This document shows, one piece after another, positions 53,470 through 63,078 of a stretch of 64,000 nt of DNA. The stretch's first letter is position 1; every line of letters begins with the position of its first letter. Both the position numbers and the translations under genes were made by a program. The notes beneath the pieces are model-generated. The model saw nothing but the letters and a program-made list of their open reading frames with translations, ran no database searches and was not told where the DNA came from. Source of the DNA: DATCJA01 sp963814955 (GTDB lineage Bacteria > Acidobacteriota > Vicinamibacteria > Vicinamibacterales > UBA2999); the NCBI GenBank assembly GCA_963814955.1, contig CAWFEX010000008.1:310001-374000 (forward strand), given 5' to 3'.

Positions 53470-55322
53470 CTACGATTTTCCGACAGCGGCGATGATGTGA
53501 CGGGCAGAGATGCCGTATCGATCGACGAGCTCGTTCGGCGAGCCGCTGCGCGGAATGTCTGGTACGGCCAGTCGATGAACGGTGAATCCCTCAGAGGCGA
53601 TCGCACTCGCCACGGCGTCGCCGATGCCGCCCGCCGCGTAATGATCTTCGACGGTGATGACCCGCCCCTTCGTTTCGCGCGCGCAACGGACGAGGGTGGC
53701 TGCATCGACCGGCTGCACTGAATAGAGGTCGACGACACGGACGCGGATACCCTGTTTGCTCAGTTCGTCGTATGCATGGAGCGCTTCGAAGAGCGTTATC
53801 CCGGCACCAACGACTGTCGCGACATCAGAATCGCTCTCGCGCACGATTTTGAGGCCACCAACTTCGAACGTTTCATCGGGACCGTAAATCACCGTCGTCT
53901 TCGGACGCGTCGTTCGCATGTAGACGGGGCCGGGATGGTAGGCCATGCGTTCGATCAGCCGTTCCGTGCTCACCGCGTCCGATGGGTACAGCACTGCGAT
54001 ATTCGGCTGCGCGCGCATCATGGCAAGATCTTCCAGCGCCATCTGCGACGGGCCGTCCTCTCCTATCGAGACTCCCGCGTGTGAACCAGCGATTTTGATA
54101 TTCAGGCGGCTGATTGCGGCCATACGTACAAAATCGGCGGCACGCGTCAGGAATGCGGCAAATGTCGACGGGAACGGAATTGCGCCGCGGCTTGCCAGTC
54201 CCATCGCCACGCCGATCATTGCTTGCTCGGCGATGAATGTCTGATAGAAGCGGTCGGGAAACTGCTGTTCGAACTTCTCGCTGAACGTCGAATTCTTGAC
54301 GTCGCCGTCGAGCGCGACAATCCGTTCATCGCCGGCGCCGAGGCGCGCAATAGCCGCACCGTAAGCCTCACGCGTGGCGACGCTGTCTCCAAGCTTGTAG
54401 AGCGAGGGACCCACAGTCGCTTGTCTGAACGCCGGGCGACTAACACCGCGCGGCGGCTGCGGCCTGGGCGGCGGACCGTCGTCGCGTACGAACTGTGCGT
54501 GAAGCTCGGCGAGCGCCTTTTCCAGCTCCTCACCCTTCTTGAGCGTCTTGCCGTGCCAGCCGCCCTTGCCTTCCATGATCGAGATGCCCTTGCCCTTGAT
54601 CGTGCGGGCGACGATCATGGTTGGCCGACCGCGCGTCCGCCGTGCTTCGTCCAACGCGTCAAGAAGCGCCGGCACATCATGGCCGTCCACGGCGAGTGTG
54701 TGCCAGCCGAATGCCCGCCATCGTGCGGCCAGGGCCTCGACGTCGTGTGCCCACTGCGTCGGGCCGCTCTGCCCCAGCGCGTTCATGTCGGTAACGCCGC
54801 ACAACGAGTCGACCTTGTCCGCGGCGGCGACACTGGCTGCTTCCCACACGGCCCCTTCGGCCGTCTCACCATCGCCAAGCAGCACATACGTGCGGTAGTC
54901 CGAGCCTATGCGGCGGGAGTTGAGCGCGATGCCGACTCCCGCGCACAGCCCCTGGCCCAGAGAGCCGGTTGCGACGTCCACGAACGGAAGACGCGGTGTC
55001 GGGTGTCCCTCGAGGTCGGAATCGATTCGTCGCAGCGACAAAGATCCTCTCGCTTCAACAGTCCAGCTTCGGCCCATGCCGCATAAAGGATTGGTGCTGC
55101 GTGACCCTTCGACAGGACGAAACGGTCGTTGTCGGGATTCTGGGGATCGTGCGGGTCGTATCGCATTTCCGCGAAAAACAGCGCCGCCATGATCTCGGCT
55201 GCCGAGCAGCACGTACTGGGGTGGCCGCTGCCAGCCTCCGACGTCGAACGCACTGAATCGATACGCAGGCGCGTTGCGATATTAATCAGCGCCGGAACGC
55301 GCACAGATGTCTGCACTGACAA
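53470..55322 (-). CDS. tkt: Transketolase (one frameshift)
   Basis: Thiamine-diphosphate enzyme that moves two-carbon units in the pentose phosphate pathway. Start TTG 55322, with GGAGGG ahead. The N-terminus INIATRLRIDSVRSTSEAGS, then GHPSTCCSAAEIMAALFFAE, is typical. The break lies in AAA at 55040-55042: one base missing (REDL, then LSLRRIDSDLEGHPTPRLPF). The TPP motif GDGETAEGAVWEAAS, the pyrimidine-domain FPSTFAAFLTRAADFVRMAA and the C-terminal domain follow. About 617 residues repaired. Single gene, not split subunits. Confidence 0.93.
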
Positions 55323-55355
55323 GAAATTCCCTCCGCGTCGGAGAATTATAATCTC

Positions 55356-55850
55356 GTGGTGCTCGCGCTGCGGTACGTGTACGTTTTGACGCTCGTCGTC
55401 TGGCTCGGAGGGATGTTCGCGCTTGGTGCACTCGTCGCGCCCACCATCTTCCAGGTGCTGCAGGCACACGAACCGGTTACAGGCCGCGCGCTCGGCGGCG
55501 AAGTATTCGGGGCCATTCTTGCGCGGTTCCATTACGTTGCGTACGCGGCGGGTGGCCTGCTGCTCGTCACGCTCTTCCTGATGCGGCTCCTCGGTCCACC
55601 GCCGCCGGCCTTCGGCGTGCGTGTTGCCATCGTGACTGCGATGCTCGCGACGTCGCTCTATTCCGGAGTGATTGTGTCAGCACAGATTGACGCCGTACAA
55701 CTCGAATCCGGGGTCGCTCCCTCCGCACTGCCCGTGAGCGACGCGCGCCGCGTGAGGTTCGACGAGCTGCACGTGCTTTCGACGCGTCTCATGCTGCTGA
55801 CGATGGCGGGAGCGCTTGCCTTGCTTTACTGGGAAGCGAGGGAGGGATAG
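55356..55850 (+). CDS. DUF4149 family membrane protein
   Basis: 164 residues, GTG start at 55356. Four hydrophobic segments (VYVLTLVVWLGGMFALGALV and YVAYAAGGLLLVTLFLMRLL are the clearest). Conserved LHVLSTRLMLL near the end. Function unknown; an inner-membrane protein. The stop TAG at 55848-55850 lies immediately before the coding frame of the next gene, so the two are in one operon. Confidence 0.85.
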   Translation: MVLALRYVYVLTLVVWLGGMFALGALVAPTIFQVLQAHEPVTGRALGGEVFGAILARFHYVAYAAGGLLLVTLFLMRLLGPPPPAFGVRVAIVTAMLATSLYSGVIVSAQIDAVQLESGVAPSALPVSDARRVRFDELHVLSTRLMLLTMAGALALLYWEAREG

Positions 55851-55853
55851 GCG

Positions 55854-56861
55854 CTGAAGCACGTCATCACACTGATTCCGGGTGACGGCATCGGCCCGGA
55901 GGTCACACAAGCCGTCGTCGCAATCCTCGAACGGGCAGGACTCGACGTCGAGTGGGAGCGCCATCTCGCCGGCTCGGCCGCGCTCGATCGGTTCGGGGTG
56001 ACCCTGCCCGACCCGCTGCTCGAATCAATTCGTCGCAACAAAGTCGCGCTGAAAGGTCCGGTCGCCACGCCGGTAGGAGGCGGGTTCACCAGCGTCAACG
56101 TCGGTCTGCGCAAGGCCCTCGATTTATTCGCGAATCTCAGGCCGGTCAAGAGCCTCCCAGGCGTGCAGTCCCGATATCAGGGCGTCGACTTGATCATCGT
56201 CCGGGAAAACACGGAAGACCTGTACGCAGGACTCGAGCACGAGGTGGTACCCGGCGTGGTTGAAAGCCTGAAAATCATTACGGAAGCCGCTTCGGTCCGG
56301 ATTGCACGGTTCGCGCTCGATTACGCGAAGAGACATCGCCGCAAGCGGGTGACAGCAGTGCACAAGGCGAACATCATGAAGATGGCGGACGGTCTGTTTC
56401 TGAAGAGCTTCCGCAGCACGGCGGCCGACTATCCTGACATCACATGCGACGATCGCATCGTCGACGCCGCGTGCATGCACCTTGTCATGAACCCGTCGCA
56501 GTTCGACGTGCTCGTGTTGCCGAATCTGTACGGCGACATCGTGTCCGACTTGTGCGCGGGGCTCGTCGGGGGTCTTGGCGTCGTGCCCGGGGCGAACCTG
56601 GGAGCCGACATCGGGGTCTTCGAGGCGGTACACGGCAGCGCACCCGATATTGCGGGAAAGAACGTGGCCAACCCGACCGCGTTGCTGCTCTCGGCGGTGC
56701 TGATGTTGCGGTACCTGAACGAAGGCACGATTGCCGACCGAATCATGACCGCGCTTCGGAGGGTCCTCACCGAGGATCGTGTCCGAACCGCCGATCTCGG
56801 GGGAAACGCGAGCACCACGCGGTTCGCCAATGCCGTCGCGGCACGGCTGACGGATGTTTAG
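55854..56861 (+). CDS. Isocitrate/isopropylmalate dehydrogenase family enzyme, probably NAD-isocitrate dehydrogenase
   Basis: 335 residues. The conserved N-terminus KHVITLIPGDGIGPEVTQAV begins right after an in-frame TAG, so translation must start at CTG 55854 (GGAGGG upstream) unless the codon is an error; the first GTG, at 55995-56000, would delete the nucleotide-binding start. Active-site RENTEDLYAGLEHE fits isocitrate rather than isopropylmalate dehydrogenases. Metal-binding NLYGDIVSDLCAGLVGGLGV. HGSAPDIAGKNVANPTALLL closes. Oxidatively decarboxylates isocitrate in the TCA cycle. Related homoisocitrate dehydrogenase is an alternative. Confidence 0.85.
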   Translation: MKHVITLIPGDGIGPEVTQAVVAILERAGLDVEWERHLAGSAALDRFGVTLPDPLLESIRRNKVALKGPVATPVGGGFTSVNVGLRKALDLFANLRPVKSLPGVQSRYQGVDLIIVRENTEDLYAGLEHEVVPGVVESLKIITEAASVRIARFALDYAKRHRRKRVTAVHKANIMKMADGLFLKSFRSTAADYPDITCDDRIVDAACMHLVMNPSQFDVLVLPNLYGDIVSDLCAGLVGGLGVVPGANLGADIGVFEAVHGSAPDIAGKNVANPTALLLSAVLMLRYLNEGTIADRIMTALRRVLTEDRVRTADLGGNASTTRFANAVAARLTDV

Positions 56862-57002
56862 TGCCTGGAATCGGTCTTACAACTCGTAAGGCGGGTCCCG
56901 TGGACCAGACGAACCATATCGGGCGCGAAAGCGTTGCACGTTTCGTGGTACAGACCGGGACCAAGCACGAAGCACTGACAGCGCCAGGATGGTATAGTCC
57001 CA

Positions 57003-58130
57003 GTGCCGATGATCGACGAGATCACCGAGGCTGTGCTTGCGCGCGAAGAGGTGGCCCGATACATCGAGGGCAACCACGGCCTGAGCGGACGGGCTGCCCG
57101 CGAAAAAATCGAGGCCTACCTCGAGGAATTACGCACAACGCAGCGCTACTCCATTTACCGCGCGCTGAAACATCCGCTCTATCCGATTCTTCGCAAAATC
57201 GAGCGTATTCCCGAGCACATCGAGCGGGCTCGGGCTGCGACCCGTGCGGGCCGCGTCGTCTACGCGTCCAACCACAAGAGTCACACCGATTACCTCGTCG
57301 AGCTGCTGGTACTGGACGAGAACGGGGTGCGTCCTCCGATTATTGCCGCCGGCATCAACCTGTTCGGCGGACCGCTGGGGCTGCTCCATCGTCACGTCAC
57401 GGGCGCGATTCCAATCCGCCGCAACATGAAGGACCCGGCCTACCTGATCACGTTGAAAGCGTACGTGGCCGAGCTTCTCCGCAAACACGACCTGTTCTTC
57501 TATCCCGAGGGAGGCAGAAGCTACAGCGGTGAGATCAAGAGCCCGAAGACGGGACTCATTCATGCCGCCCTGCAGACCGACGCCTCGGACCTGATGGTCG
57601 TGCCGGCGGCGGTGGCCTACGACCTGGTGCTCGAGGATCATGTGCTGGCGCGGCAACGGGTGAAACGCACGCAGCGTCCGTTCAGCCGCGAGCTGGCCGA
57701 GATGGTTCGTCATGCCGTCGGATACAAGTCGAGAGCGTTCGTCACGTTCGGCAAGCCGATCAGTATCGACATCGACCCCTCGTCCCGGCGCGATGTGCTG
57801 AACTTCGCGCACACCGTGATGGACGCCGTCGGTCGGCTGTACAAGGTGCTGCCGACGGCTGTGGTTGCCAACGCCATGCGGCCATCCATTTCACTGCGCG
57901 ATCTCGAGGCGCGCGCCGACGCTGTGATTGAAACGCTGCGGTCGAAGGGCGCCAACCTTGGCGTGAACAGCGGCGAGGAAGCGATCGACGCCGGTCTCGA
58001 GCTTCTCGAAACGCGCGGGATCGTGGTCGTGGAACAGAATCGCGTCCGCGTTCGCGAACGGAACGTCTTGCGCTATTACGGCCGAACACTCGACCATCTT
58101 CTCGCCTCGCCGTCGCGTCGTACGCACTGA
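57003..58130 (+). CDS. PlsB-like glycerol-3-phosphate 1-O-acyltransferase family protein
   Basis: 375 residues, GTG start 57003 (ATG 57009 also possible). The acyltransferase motifs are NHKSHTDYLVE (HX4D), GGPLGLLHRHVTGAIPIRRN and FFYPEGGRSYSGE. These are the blocks I-III of the PlsB/GPAT superfamily, but the protein is under half the length of E. coli PlsB. It acylates glycerol phosphate or a related lipid at the membrane. Overlaps the proline dehydrogenase start by one base (TGATG). A 141-bp spacer before it shows no gene. Confidence 0.88.
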   Translation: MPMIDEITEAVLAREEVARYIEGNHGLSGRAAREKIEAYLEELRTTQRYSIYRALKHPLYPILRKIERIPEHIERARAATRAGRVVYASNHKSHTDYLVELLVLDENGVRPPIIAAGINLFGGPLGLLHRHVTGAIPIRRNMKDPAYLITLKAYVAELLRKHDLFFYPEGGRSYSGEIKSPKTGLIHAALQTDASDLMVVPAAVAYDLVLEDHVLARQRVKRTQRPFSRELAEMVRHAVGYKSRAFVTFGKPISIDIDPSSRRDVLNFAHTVMDAVGRLYKVLPTAVVANAMRPSISLRDLEARADAVIETLRSKGANLGVNSGEEAIDAGLELLETRGIVVVEQNRVRVRERNVLRYYGRTLDHLLASPSRRTH

Positions 58131-59062
58131 TGTACGCCGGTTCGAAGGCGTTCTTCTACACGCTTTCGCGTAGCGCGCTTCTCAAACGACTTGCTTCGCG
58201 GTACGGGCTCGCGACGAGCGAAAGCTTCGCCAGCCGTTTCATCGCCGGGGAAACGATCGAGACCGCGATTGCGGCATCGAGACGACTTCAGGCCCAGGGA
58301 TTCCTCATCACGCTCGACCACCTCGGCGAGGGAGTGAAGACGCTCGACGGGGCCGCGGCCGCGACACGGGAATATGTCAGGTTGATGGACGTCATCGTGG
58401 CGTCCGGCATCGAACGAAACATCTCGCTGAAGCTCACCCAACTGGGCATTGACGTCGATCGCGCGACGTGCGTGGACAACCTGCGCCGAATTCTCGAGCC
58501 CGCCTCCCGGAACGACTTCTTCGTCCGCATCGACATGGAGAATTCCGCGTATACGGAGCGGACGCTGGAGATTTTCGAAACGCTCTGGCAGCACGAATAT
58601 CGCAATGTTGGCGTGGCGCTGCAGGCCTATCTGTATCGCACCGAACAGGACGTGCAGCGCATGAACGAAATCGGAGCGCGCGTGCGGCTGGTCAAGGGCG
58701 CGTACAAGGAGCCAGCATCGGTCGCGCATCAGCGCAAGGAAGACGTGAATTCGGCATTTGTACGGCTGGCTCGACAACTGCTGGACCACGGCACCAGTCC
58801 CGCTATTGCCACCCATGATGAGCAGGTCATCGACCAGGTGCGCGCGTACACTGCCGATCGCGGAATCAGGAGCGACCGGTTCGAGTTCCAGATGCTCTAC
58901 GGAATTCGCCGCGATCTGCAGGCCGCTCTGGTACAGAGCGGTTATCGAATGCGTGTCTACGTGCCGTTCGGCCGCGAGTGGTTTCCTTATTTCATGCGGC
59001 GCCTTGGCGAACGGCCCGCCAATCTTGCGTTCGTCCTCAAGGCGTTATTCCGCGAGCGCTGA
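58130..59062 (+). CDS. Proline dehydrogenase (monofunctional)
   Basis: 310 residues. FAD-dependent barrel enzyme: ISLKLTQLGIDVD, FFVRIDMENSAYTERTL, VGVALQAYLYRTEQDV, RVRLVKGAYKEPA, and SPAIATHDEQVID, followed by FEFQMLYGIRRDLQ and MRVYVPFGREWFPYFMRRL. Oxidises proline to pyrroline-5-carboxylate. No P5C dehydrogenase domain, so PutA is split here as in Gram-positives. Co-transcribed with the acyltransferase, probably without shared chemistry. Confidence 0.95.
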   Translation: MYAGSKAFFYTLSRSALLKRLASRYGLATSESFASRFIAGETIETAIAASRRLQAQGFLITLDHLGEGVKTLDGAAAATREYVRLMDVIVASGIERNISLKLTQLGIDVDRATCVDNLRRILEPASRNDFFVRIDMENSAYTERTLEIFETLWQHEYRNVGVALQAYLYRTEQDVQRMNEIGARVRLVKGAYKEPASVAHQRKEDVNSAFVRLARQLLDHGTSPAIATHDEQVIDQVRAYTADRGIRSDRFEFQMLYGIRRDLQAALVQSGYRMRVYVPFGREWFPYFMRRLGERPANLAFVLKALFRER

Positions 59063-59091
59063 ACGAGGTCGCGATCCGCGCACGCGGACAT

Positions 59092-59217
59092 TTAGCTCTG
59101 ATTCGGCGACCATTTCTTGGCCGCTGACCTTTCTGTAATCACAATCTTGTATTCCGGCGCGTGGGACGGCCGGAAATGCATCTCGTCGAGTGGCATTGCT
59201 CTTGTAAATACAGACAT
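59092..59217 (-). CDS. Possible 41-residue peptide
   Basis: ATG 59217 opens MSVFTRAMPLDEMHFRPSHA and ends KKWSPNQS at TAA 59092. Codon use looks protein-like and the 215-bp spacer otherwise has no gene. No ribosome site is visible and I know no family. The region could also be untranslated promoter DNA for the next gene. Confidence 0.3.
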   Translation of the reverse strand: MSVFTRAMPLDEMHFRPSHAPEYKIVITERSAAKKWSPNQS

Positions 59218-59277
59218 GTCACGCCGTGCGACGACGGAAACTGGGTCGTCCGATCGGTATGAAAGAGGATCGCGGAA

Positions 59278-59550
59278 ATGTATCTGGATTCGGCGCACAA
59301 ACGAACCATCGCTCTCGCACAGCCTCCGGAAGGATTCATGGGCCGCCTGTCAATGCACGTACGACAGTTCTTTTGCGGCCTGGGCGGCCACGACTCGCTG
59401 CGGCATTTTGAGCGCGGACGTATGTCCCTGAAATGCGTGCAGTGCGGCCACGAAACGCCTGGCTGGGACGTGGGGCCCGCCACGACGCGTCGGGTCGGCA
59501 AACAACCCGCCGTGTCCGTTGGCCTCGTCGGCCAGCGTCGAGCGGCCTGA
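59278..59550 (+). CDS. Small zinc-ribbon-like protein
   Basis: 90 residues; GAGGA lies 10 bp upstream of ATG 59278. Motif FFCGLGGHDSLRHFERGRMS then LKCVQCGHETPGWDVG: a CxxC knuckle plus upstream C/H residues. Short proteins of this kind, with CGHETPGW, occur in Acidobacteria; they have no known function. The C-terminal 20 residues look poorly conserved. It stands alone between proline dehydrogenase and the M20 peptidase. Confidence 0.65.
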   Translation: MYLDSAHKRTIALAQPPEGFMGRLSMHVRQFFCGLGGHDSLRHFERGRMSLKCVQCGHETPGWDVGPATTRRVGKQPAVSVGLVGQRRAA

Positions 59551-59579
59551 CAAGAGGCGGTTTCGATCGCTTTCGGTCG

Positions 59580-60725
59580 CTACTTCAAGAACGCGCGGGC
59601 AAGGGCGACGAGCGCGTCGCGGCACACGCACACGTCGTCAATCCGAACGTATTCTTCCGCGCTGTGAAGGCCGGCACCACCTGGTCCAAACAGCACCGTC
59701 GGAACGCCCGCCGCACTCAGGATCGCGGCGTCACTCCAGAAGCTCATGCCGACGCGCCGCGGCCGACATCCCGCGGACTGGGCGGCGCGTACGAGCATCT
59801 CGGGCAGCGGATGCGACAGTTCGAGCTCGTAGGCCGCACGGCTGAACACGAGGCTCGCGTCGCCGACAAAGTCGCCGTCCGCCCGGCGTAACCGCTCGAG
59901 AATCGCACGAACCTCGCGCAACCCTGCGCCAACGGGCTCTCCCGGCAGCGTCCGCCGCTCAATCTGCAGACTGCACCGCTCGGGATAACTGCTCAGCTCG
60001 CGGCCTCCGTCGATGATCGACGCATGCAGCGATCCCGTACCGAGTAGCGCGTGAGGACGCTGCGCCTGCAACCGGCGATCGAGCGATTCGAGCCGACTCA
60101 GCACACGGCCCATGCGCAGTATCGCGTCGCGGCCGTCGCGCGGTCGACTGCCGTGCGCGGCGCGGCCGTGCGTCTCGACCCGAATCCACTCGAATCCCTT
60201 GTGCGCGACCGCAATGTCGAGATCGGTCGGTTCAGTGACAACAGCGGCGTCGGCCCGCCACGCTTCTGCCAGCGCCTCGGCGCCGATGCTCGCGTGCTCT
60301 TCGTCCACGACGGCAGCAACGATGAGGCGTCCGTGTCTGCAGAGGTCCTCTTCGATGATTTGACGCGCCGCGCCGAGCATGGCGGCAATGCCACCCTTCA
60401 TGTCCTGGGCGCCGCGTCCGTATAAACGGCCGTCGCGCTGGATGGGGCGAAACGGCTGCTCCATTCCTGCAACTCCGACCGTGTCGACGTGCCCGCAGAA
60501 CATCAGCGTGGGGCCCGGCTCGCGACCGTCGAAGATGGCGACGACATTGGGCCGGCCTGGCGTGATCTCGGTGACCGTGACAGCAAGACCGGCTGCCGAG
60601 CATTCGGCGGCGATACGCCCGGCAATCTCTGCCTCGCCGGCCGCTCCGGACACGAGTGAGGGGTTGACCGAATCGATGGCAACGAGATCCTCGAGCAGTG
60701 CGATGGTCGGGTCGGCGTGGGCCAC
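59580..60725 (-). CDS. M20 family peptidase/deacylase (ArgE/DapE type)
   Basis: 381 residues, GTG start at 60725. Zinc ligands and catalytic residues appear in order: LMFCGHVDTVGV (H and D), GRGAQDMKGGIAA, VVDEEHASIG (catalytic E pair), and the late histidine in GPGGAGLHSAEEYV. The family removes acyl groups in arginine or lysine synthesis or cleaves dipeptides; a precise substrate cannot be read here. Divergent from the CCA enzyme, with start codons about 50 bp apart. Confidence 0.88.
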   Translation of the reverse strand: MAHADPTIALLEDLVAIDSVNPSLVSGAAGEAEIAGRIAAECSAAGLAVTVTEITPGRPNVVAIFDGREPGPTLMFCGHVDTVGVAGMEQPFRPIQRDGRLYGRGAQDMKGGIAAMLGAARQIIEEDLCRHGRLIVAAVVDEEHASIGAEALAEAWRADAAVVTEPTDLDIAVAHKGFEWIRVETHGRAAHGSRPRDGRDAILRMGRVLSRLESLDRRLQAQRPHALLGTGSLHASIIDGGRELSSYPERCSLQIERRTLPGEPVGAGLREVRAILERLRRADGDFVGDASLVFSRAAYELELSHPLPEMLVRAAQSAGCRPRRVGMSFWSDAAILSAAGVPTVLFGPGGAGLHSAEEYVRIDDVCVCRDALVALARAFLK

Positions 60726-60773
60726 GCGGAATTTTCCTTTTACGCTGTCGATCGAAGCACAATCACTAGCGAG

Positions 60774-62201
60774 ATGTCACTCACTCTCGCCGCGGACATA
60801 GCCGCCGCGGTGCGCGACGCAGGCGGGCGCGCCCTCATCGTAGGCGGGTGGGTCCGCGATCGGTTGAGAGGCCGCCCGTCAAAGGATCTCGACCTGGAGG
60901 TGTTCGGCGTCCCCGAAGATCAGCTGGCGATTCTACTGCAGCGATTTGGGCGCGTTGAGGCGGTGGGACAGAGCTTTCCCGTCTACAAGGTGATCTCGAC
61001 AAGGGAGGCGGGTCAAGCGCATGGGCAAGTCGAGAAACGGGACGGCACCGATGCTCTCGATGTGGCACTCCCGCGCCACGAATCCAAGTCGGGGCGTGGA
61101 CACAAAGGGTTTCGGGTCGTGGGCGATCCGTTCATGACGATCGAGGAGGCTGCACGGCGGCGTGACTTCACGATCAACGCCGTTTCGTGGGATCCGCTGG
61201 CCGACGTGTACGAAGACCCGTTCGGCGGCCGCGAGGACCTCAATCGACGCGTGCTGCGCGCTGTCGATCCTGAGACCTTTGGCGACGACAGCCTGCGCGT
61301 CCTTCGAGCCACTCAGTTCGCTGCCCGCTTCGAATTCAGCCTCGATGACCGCACAGCCGAATTGTGCCGCAGCATTACGTTGGACGACTTGCCGGCCGAG
61401 CGAATATGGACGGAGCTGGAAAAACTGCTGCTTGCCGCACAGCGGCCGTCCATTGGACTCGCGCTGGCGCTCGAGCTCGGCGTCGTTGACGCAATCCTGC
61501 CCGAACTGAGGCCTCTCGTCGGATGCGAGCAGGAGCCGGACTGGCATCCGGAGGGCGATGTCTGGACACACACGCTGATGGTGGTCGATAAGGCGCGGGA
61601 GTTGAACGCGGACCTCGATCGACCGCAACTGATCGCGGTGCTCCTTGGCGCCGTATGCCACGACCTCGGCAAGCCGTCAACGACAGCAGTCATTGACGGC
61701 CGGATCCGATCCATGAACCACGAAGAGGCTGGCGTCGCGCCCACGCTCAGCCTCCTCGATCGTCTCAACATCCACGCTATCGAAGGCTTCGACGTGCGGC
61801 AGCAGGTGGTGGGACTCGTCGCCCATCATCTGAAGCCCGGCATGTTCTACAAAGCTCCGCAGGTCGGCGATGGCGCGTTCAGGCGGCTCGCACAGAAGGT
61901 CGACCTCGAACTGTTGGCGCGCCTCGCGCGCGCGGATTGCCTCGGCCGTACGGGTAATTTCGACTGCTCGGCGATGGACTGGTTTATCGAGCGGGCGCGC
62001 ACGCTCGGCGTGGAGCATCGGCCGCCACCGCCGCTGCTTCTCGGCAGGCACCTGCTTGGTCTTGGTTTGTCACCGGGACCAACCGTCGGCGCGATCCTGA
62101 AGGACGTGTACGAAAAGCAGCTCGACGGTCAGATTACGACGGTTGAAGAGGCTATAAAGGAAGCGAAACGCCAACTGCCGCTAACGGAGAAAGAGTCGTA
62201 G
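60774..62201 (+). CDS. CCA-adding tRNA nucleotidyltransferase / poly(A) polymerase family with HD domain
   Basis: 475 residues from ATG 60774. Class II nucleotidyltransferase with GGWVRDRLRGRPSKDLDLEV (catalytic DLD), and RRDFTINAVSWDPL. The PolyA_pol RNA-binding part has DSLRVLRATQFAARFEF. An HD domain follows (CHDLGKPSTT), as in E. coli CCA enzymes. It completes tRNA 3' CCA ends; poly(A) polymerase activity cannot be excluded. Confidence 0.92.
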   Translation: MSLTLAADIAAAVRDAGGRALIVGGWVRDRLRGRPSKDLDLEVFGVPEDQLAILLQRFGRVEAVGQSFPVYKVISTREAGQAHGQVEKRDGTDALDVALPRHESKSGRGHKGFRVVGDPFMTIEEAARRRDFTINAVSWDPLADVYEDPFGGREDLNRRVLRAVDPETFGDDSLRVLRATQFAARFEFSLDDRTAELCRSITLDDLPAERIWTELEKLLLAAQRPSIGLALALELGVVDAILPELRPLVGCEQEPDWHPEGDVWTHTLMVVDKARELNADLDRPQLIAVLLGAVCHDLGKPSTTAVIDGRIRSMNHEEAGVAPTLSLLDRLNIHAIEGFDVRQQVVGLVAHHLKPGMFYKAPQVGDGAFRRLAQKVDLELLARLARADCLGRTGNFDCSAMDWFIERARTLGVEHRPPPPLLLGRHLLGLGLSPGPTVGAILKDVYEKQLDGQITTVEEAIKEAKRQLPLTEKES

Positions 62202-62209
62202 AACGACAG

Positions 62210-62593
62210 CTACCAGATCACGCGCACCGGGTACTGAGAAATCAGGGGATCAGGCGTGACGATCGCAAGGCCGTGCGCGATCGCCTGGGAAATCAGCATC
62301 AGATCGAACGGGTCGCGGTGCAGCGCAGGCAATCGCAGCACTTGATACGCCGACTCCTCGTCAAACGCCAGGGCACTGACACCTCGCAGTCGGCGCTCGG
62401 TCGGAATCAACCGATCCGGCGGCTCGGGCAGCGGCAACCGGCCAGCCCGATGCTTGGAGGTAATCTCCCAGGCTGATACTGCGCTGAGCAGGACCTCGTT
62501 CGACGCATCGCGCACGGCGGCCGCGGCGGCTGGCGATAAATCGCTGCCGCCAGCCAGCCACAGGAAGGTGCACGTGTCGAGCAGCAGCCTCAC
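62210..62593 (-). CDS. PIN-domain toxin, VapC type
   Basis: 127 residues, GTG start at 62593 overlapping the antitoxin stop. PIN residues: D6 (LLLDTCTFLW), E43 (SAWEIT), the DPFDLMLISQA acidic run and the final TPDPLIS. The family cuts RNA when released from its antitoxin. It belongs to the Phd/VapB-partnered group by context. It converges on the CCA-enzyme gene with an 8-bp gap. Confidence 0.92.
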   Translation of the reverse strand: MRLLLDTCTFLWLAGGSDLSPAAAAAVRDASNEVLLSAVSAWEITSKHRAGRLPLPEPPDRLIPTERRLRGVSALAFDEESAYQVLRLPALHRDPFDLMLISQAIAHGLAIVTPDPLISQYPVRVIW

Positions 62594-62949
62594 CGGTGTT
62601 TGCGGGCCCTGTTGGCACCGGCGCGACGGTACGACGCTTTGTGTTCGGCGACTTTCGGAGGCCGATTATTGTCGTGTGTCCTCCTGCCAGCTCGCATCAG
62701 TGGCGTACCGCGTTCCCATAAGTCGAGTTCCTGATCCGTCAGTGGCTCGAAGAATGTCGCAGGTACAGCAAACGTCGGGCGTCCAGGCAGTGGTCCGATT
62801 GGACGTGCCTCGGAACGGACCTCCTGGATCGCTCGAAGCTCGGCGACGGGCCTGTTGTGGCGGCAAATCACGATCCGCTCCCCTTTGACGGCACGGTCGA
62901 TGTACTCAGAGAGTTTTGCCTTTATCTCGAAAACATTGACCTTTAACAT
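62590..62949 (-). CDS. Phd/YefM-type antitoxin with C-terminal extension
   Basis: 119 residues from ATG 62949 (ATG 62967 gives six more). N-terminal MLKVNVFEIKAKLSEYIDRA and ERIVICRHNRPVAELR fit the Phd/YefM fold, which binds DNA and neutralises the toxin. The C-terminal 45 residues are basic and longer than usual (NNRPPKVAEHKASYRRAGAN). The GTGA overlap with the toxin gene is the common antitoxin-first arrangement. Confidence 0.88.
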   Translation of the reverse strand: MLKVNVFEIKAKLSEYIDRAVKGERIVICRHNRPVAELRAIQEVRSEARPIGPLPGRPTFAVPATFFEPLTDQELDLWERGTPLMRAGRRTHDNNRPPKVAEHKASYRRAGANRARKHR

Positions 62950-63078
62950 GACTATATTTTTGACCATTTAAAGCCGCAACGCAAGCGTCCTGCATCCTGA
63001 GTTGGCGTCGCGTGGCGCGTGGAACGCGCGGATGTGTGAAACGGATCTGGGCTGCCCGGTTATGTTTCGCGCTCTGCT

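Noticed and set aside
59117..59431. 104-codon plus-strand frame over the spacer before the zinc-ribbon gene
   Set aside because: No ribosome site and no resemblance to known proteins; overlaps the better-supported gene at 59278 in another frame.
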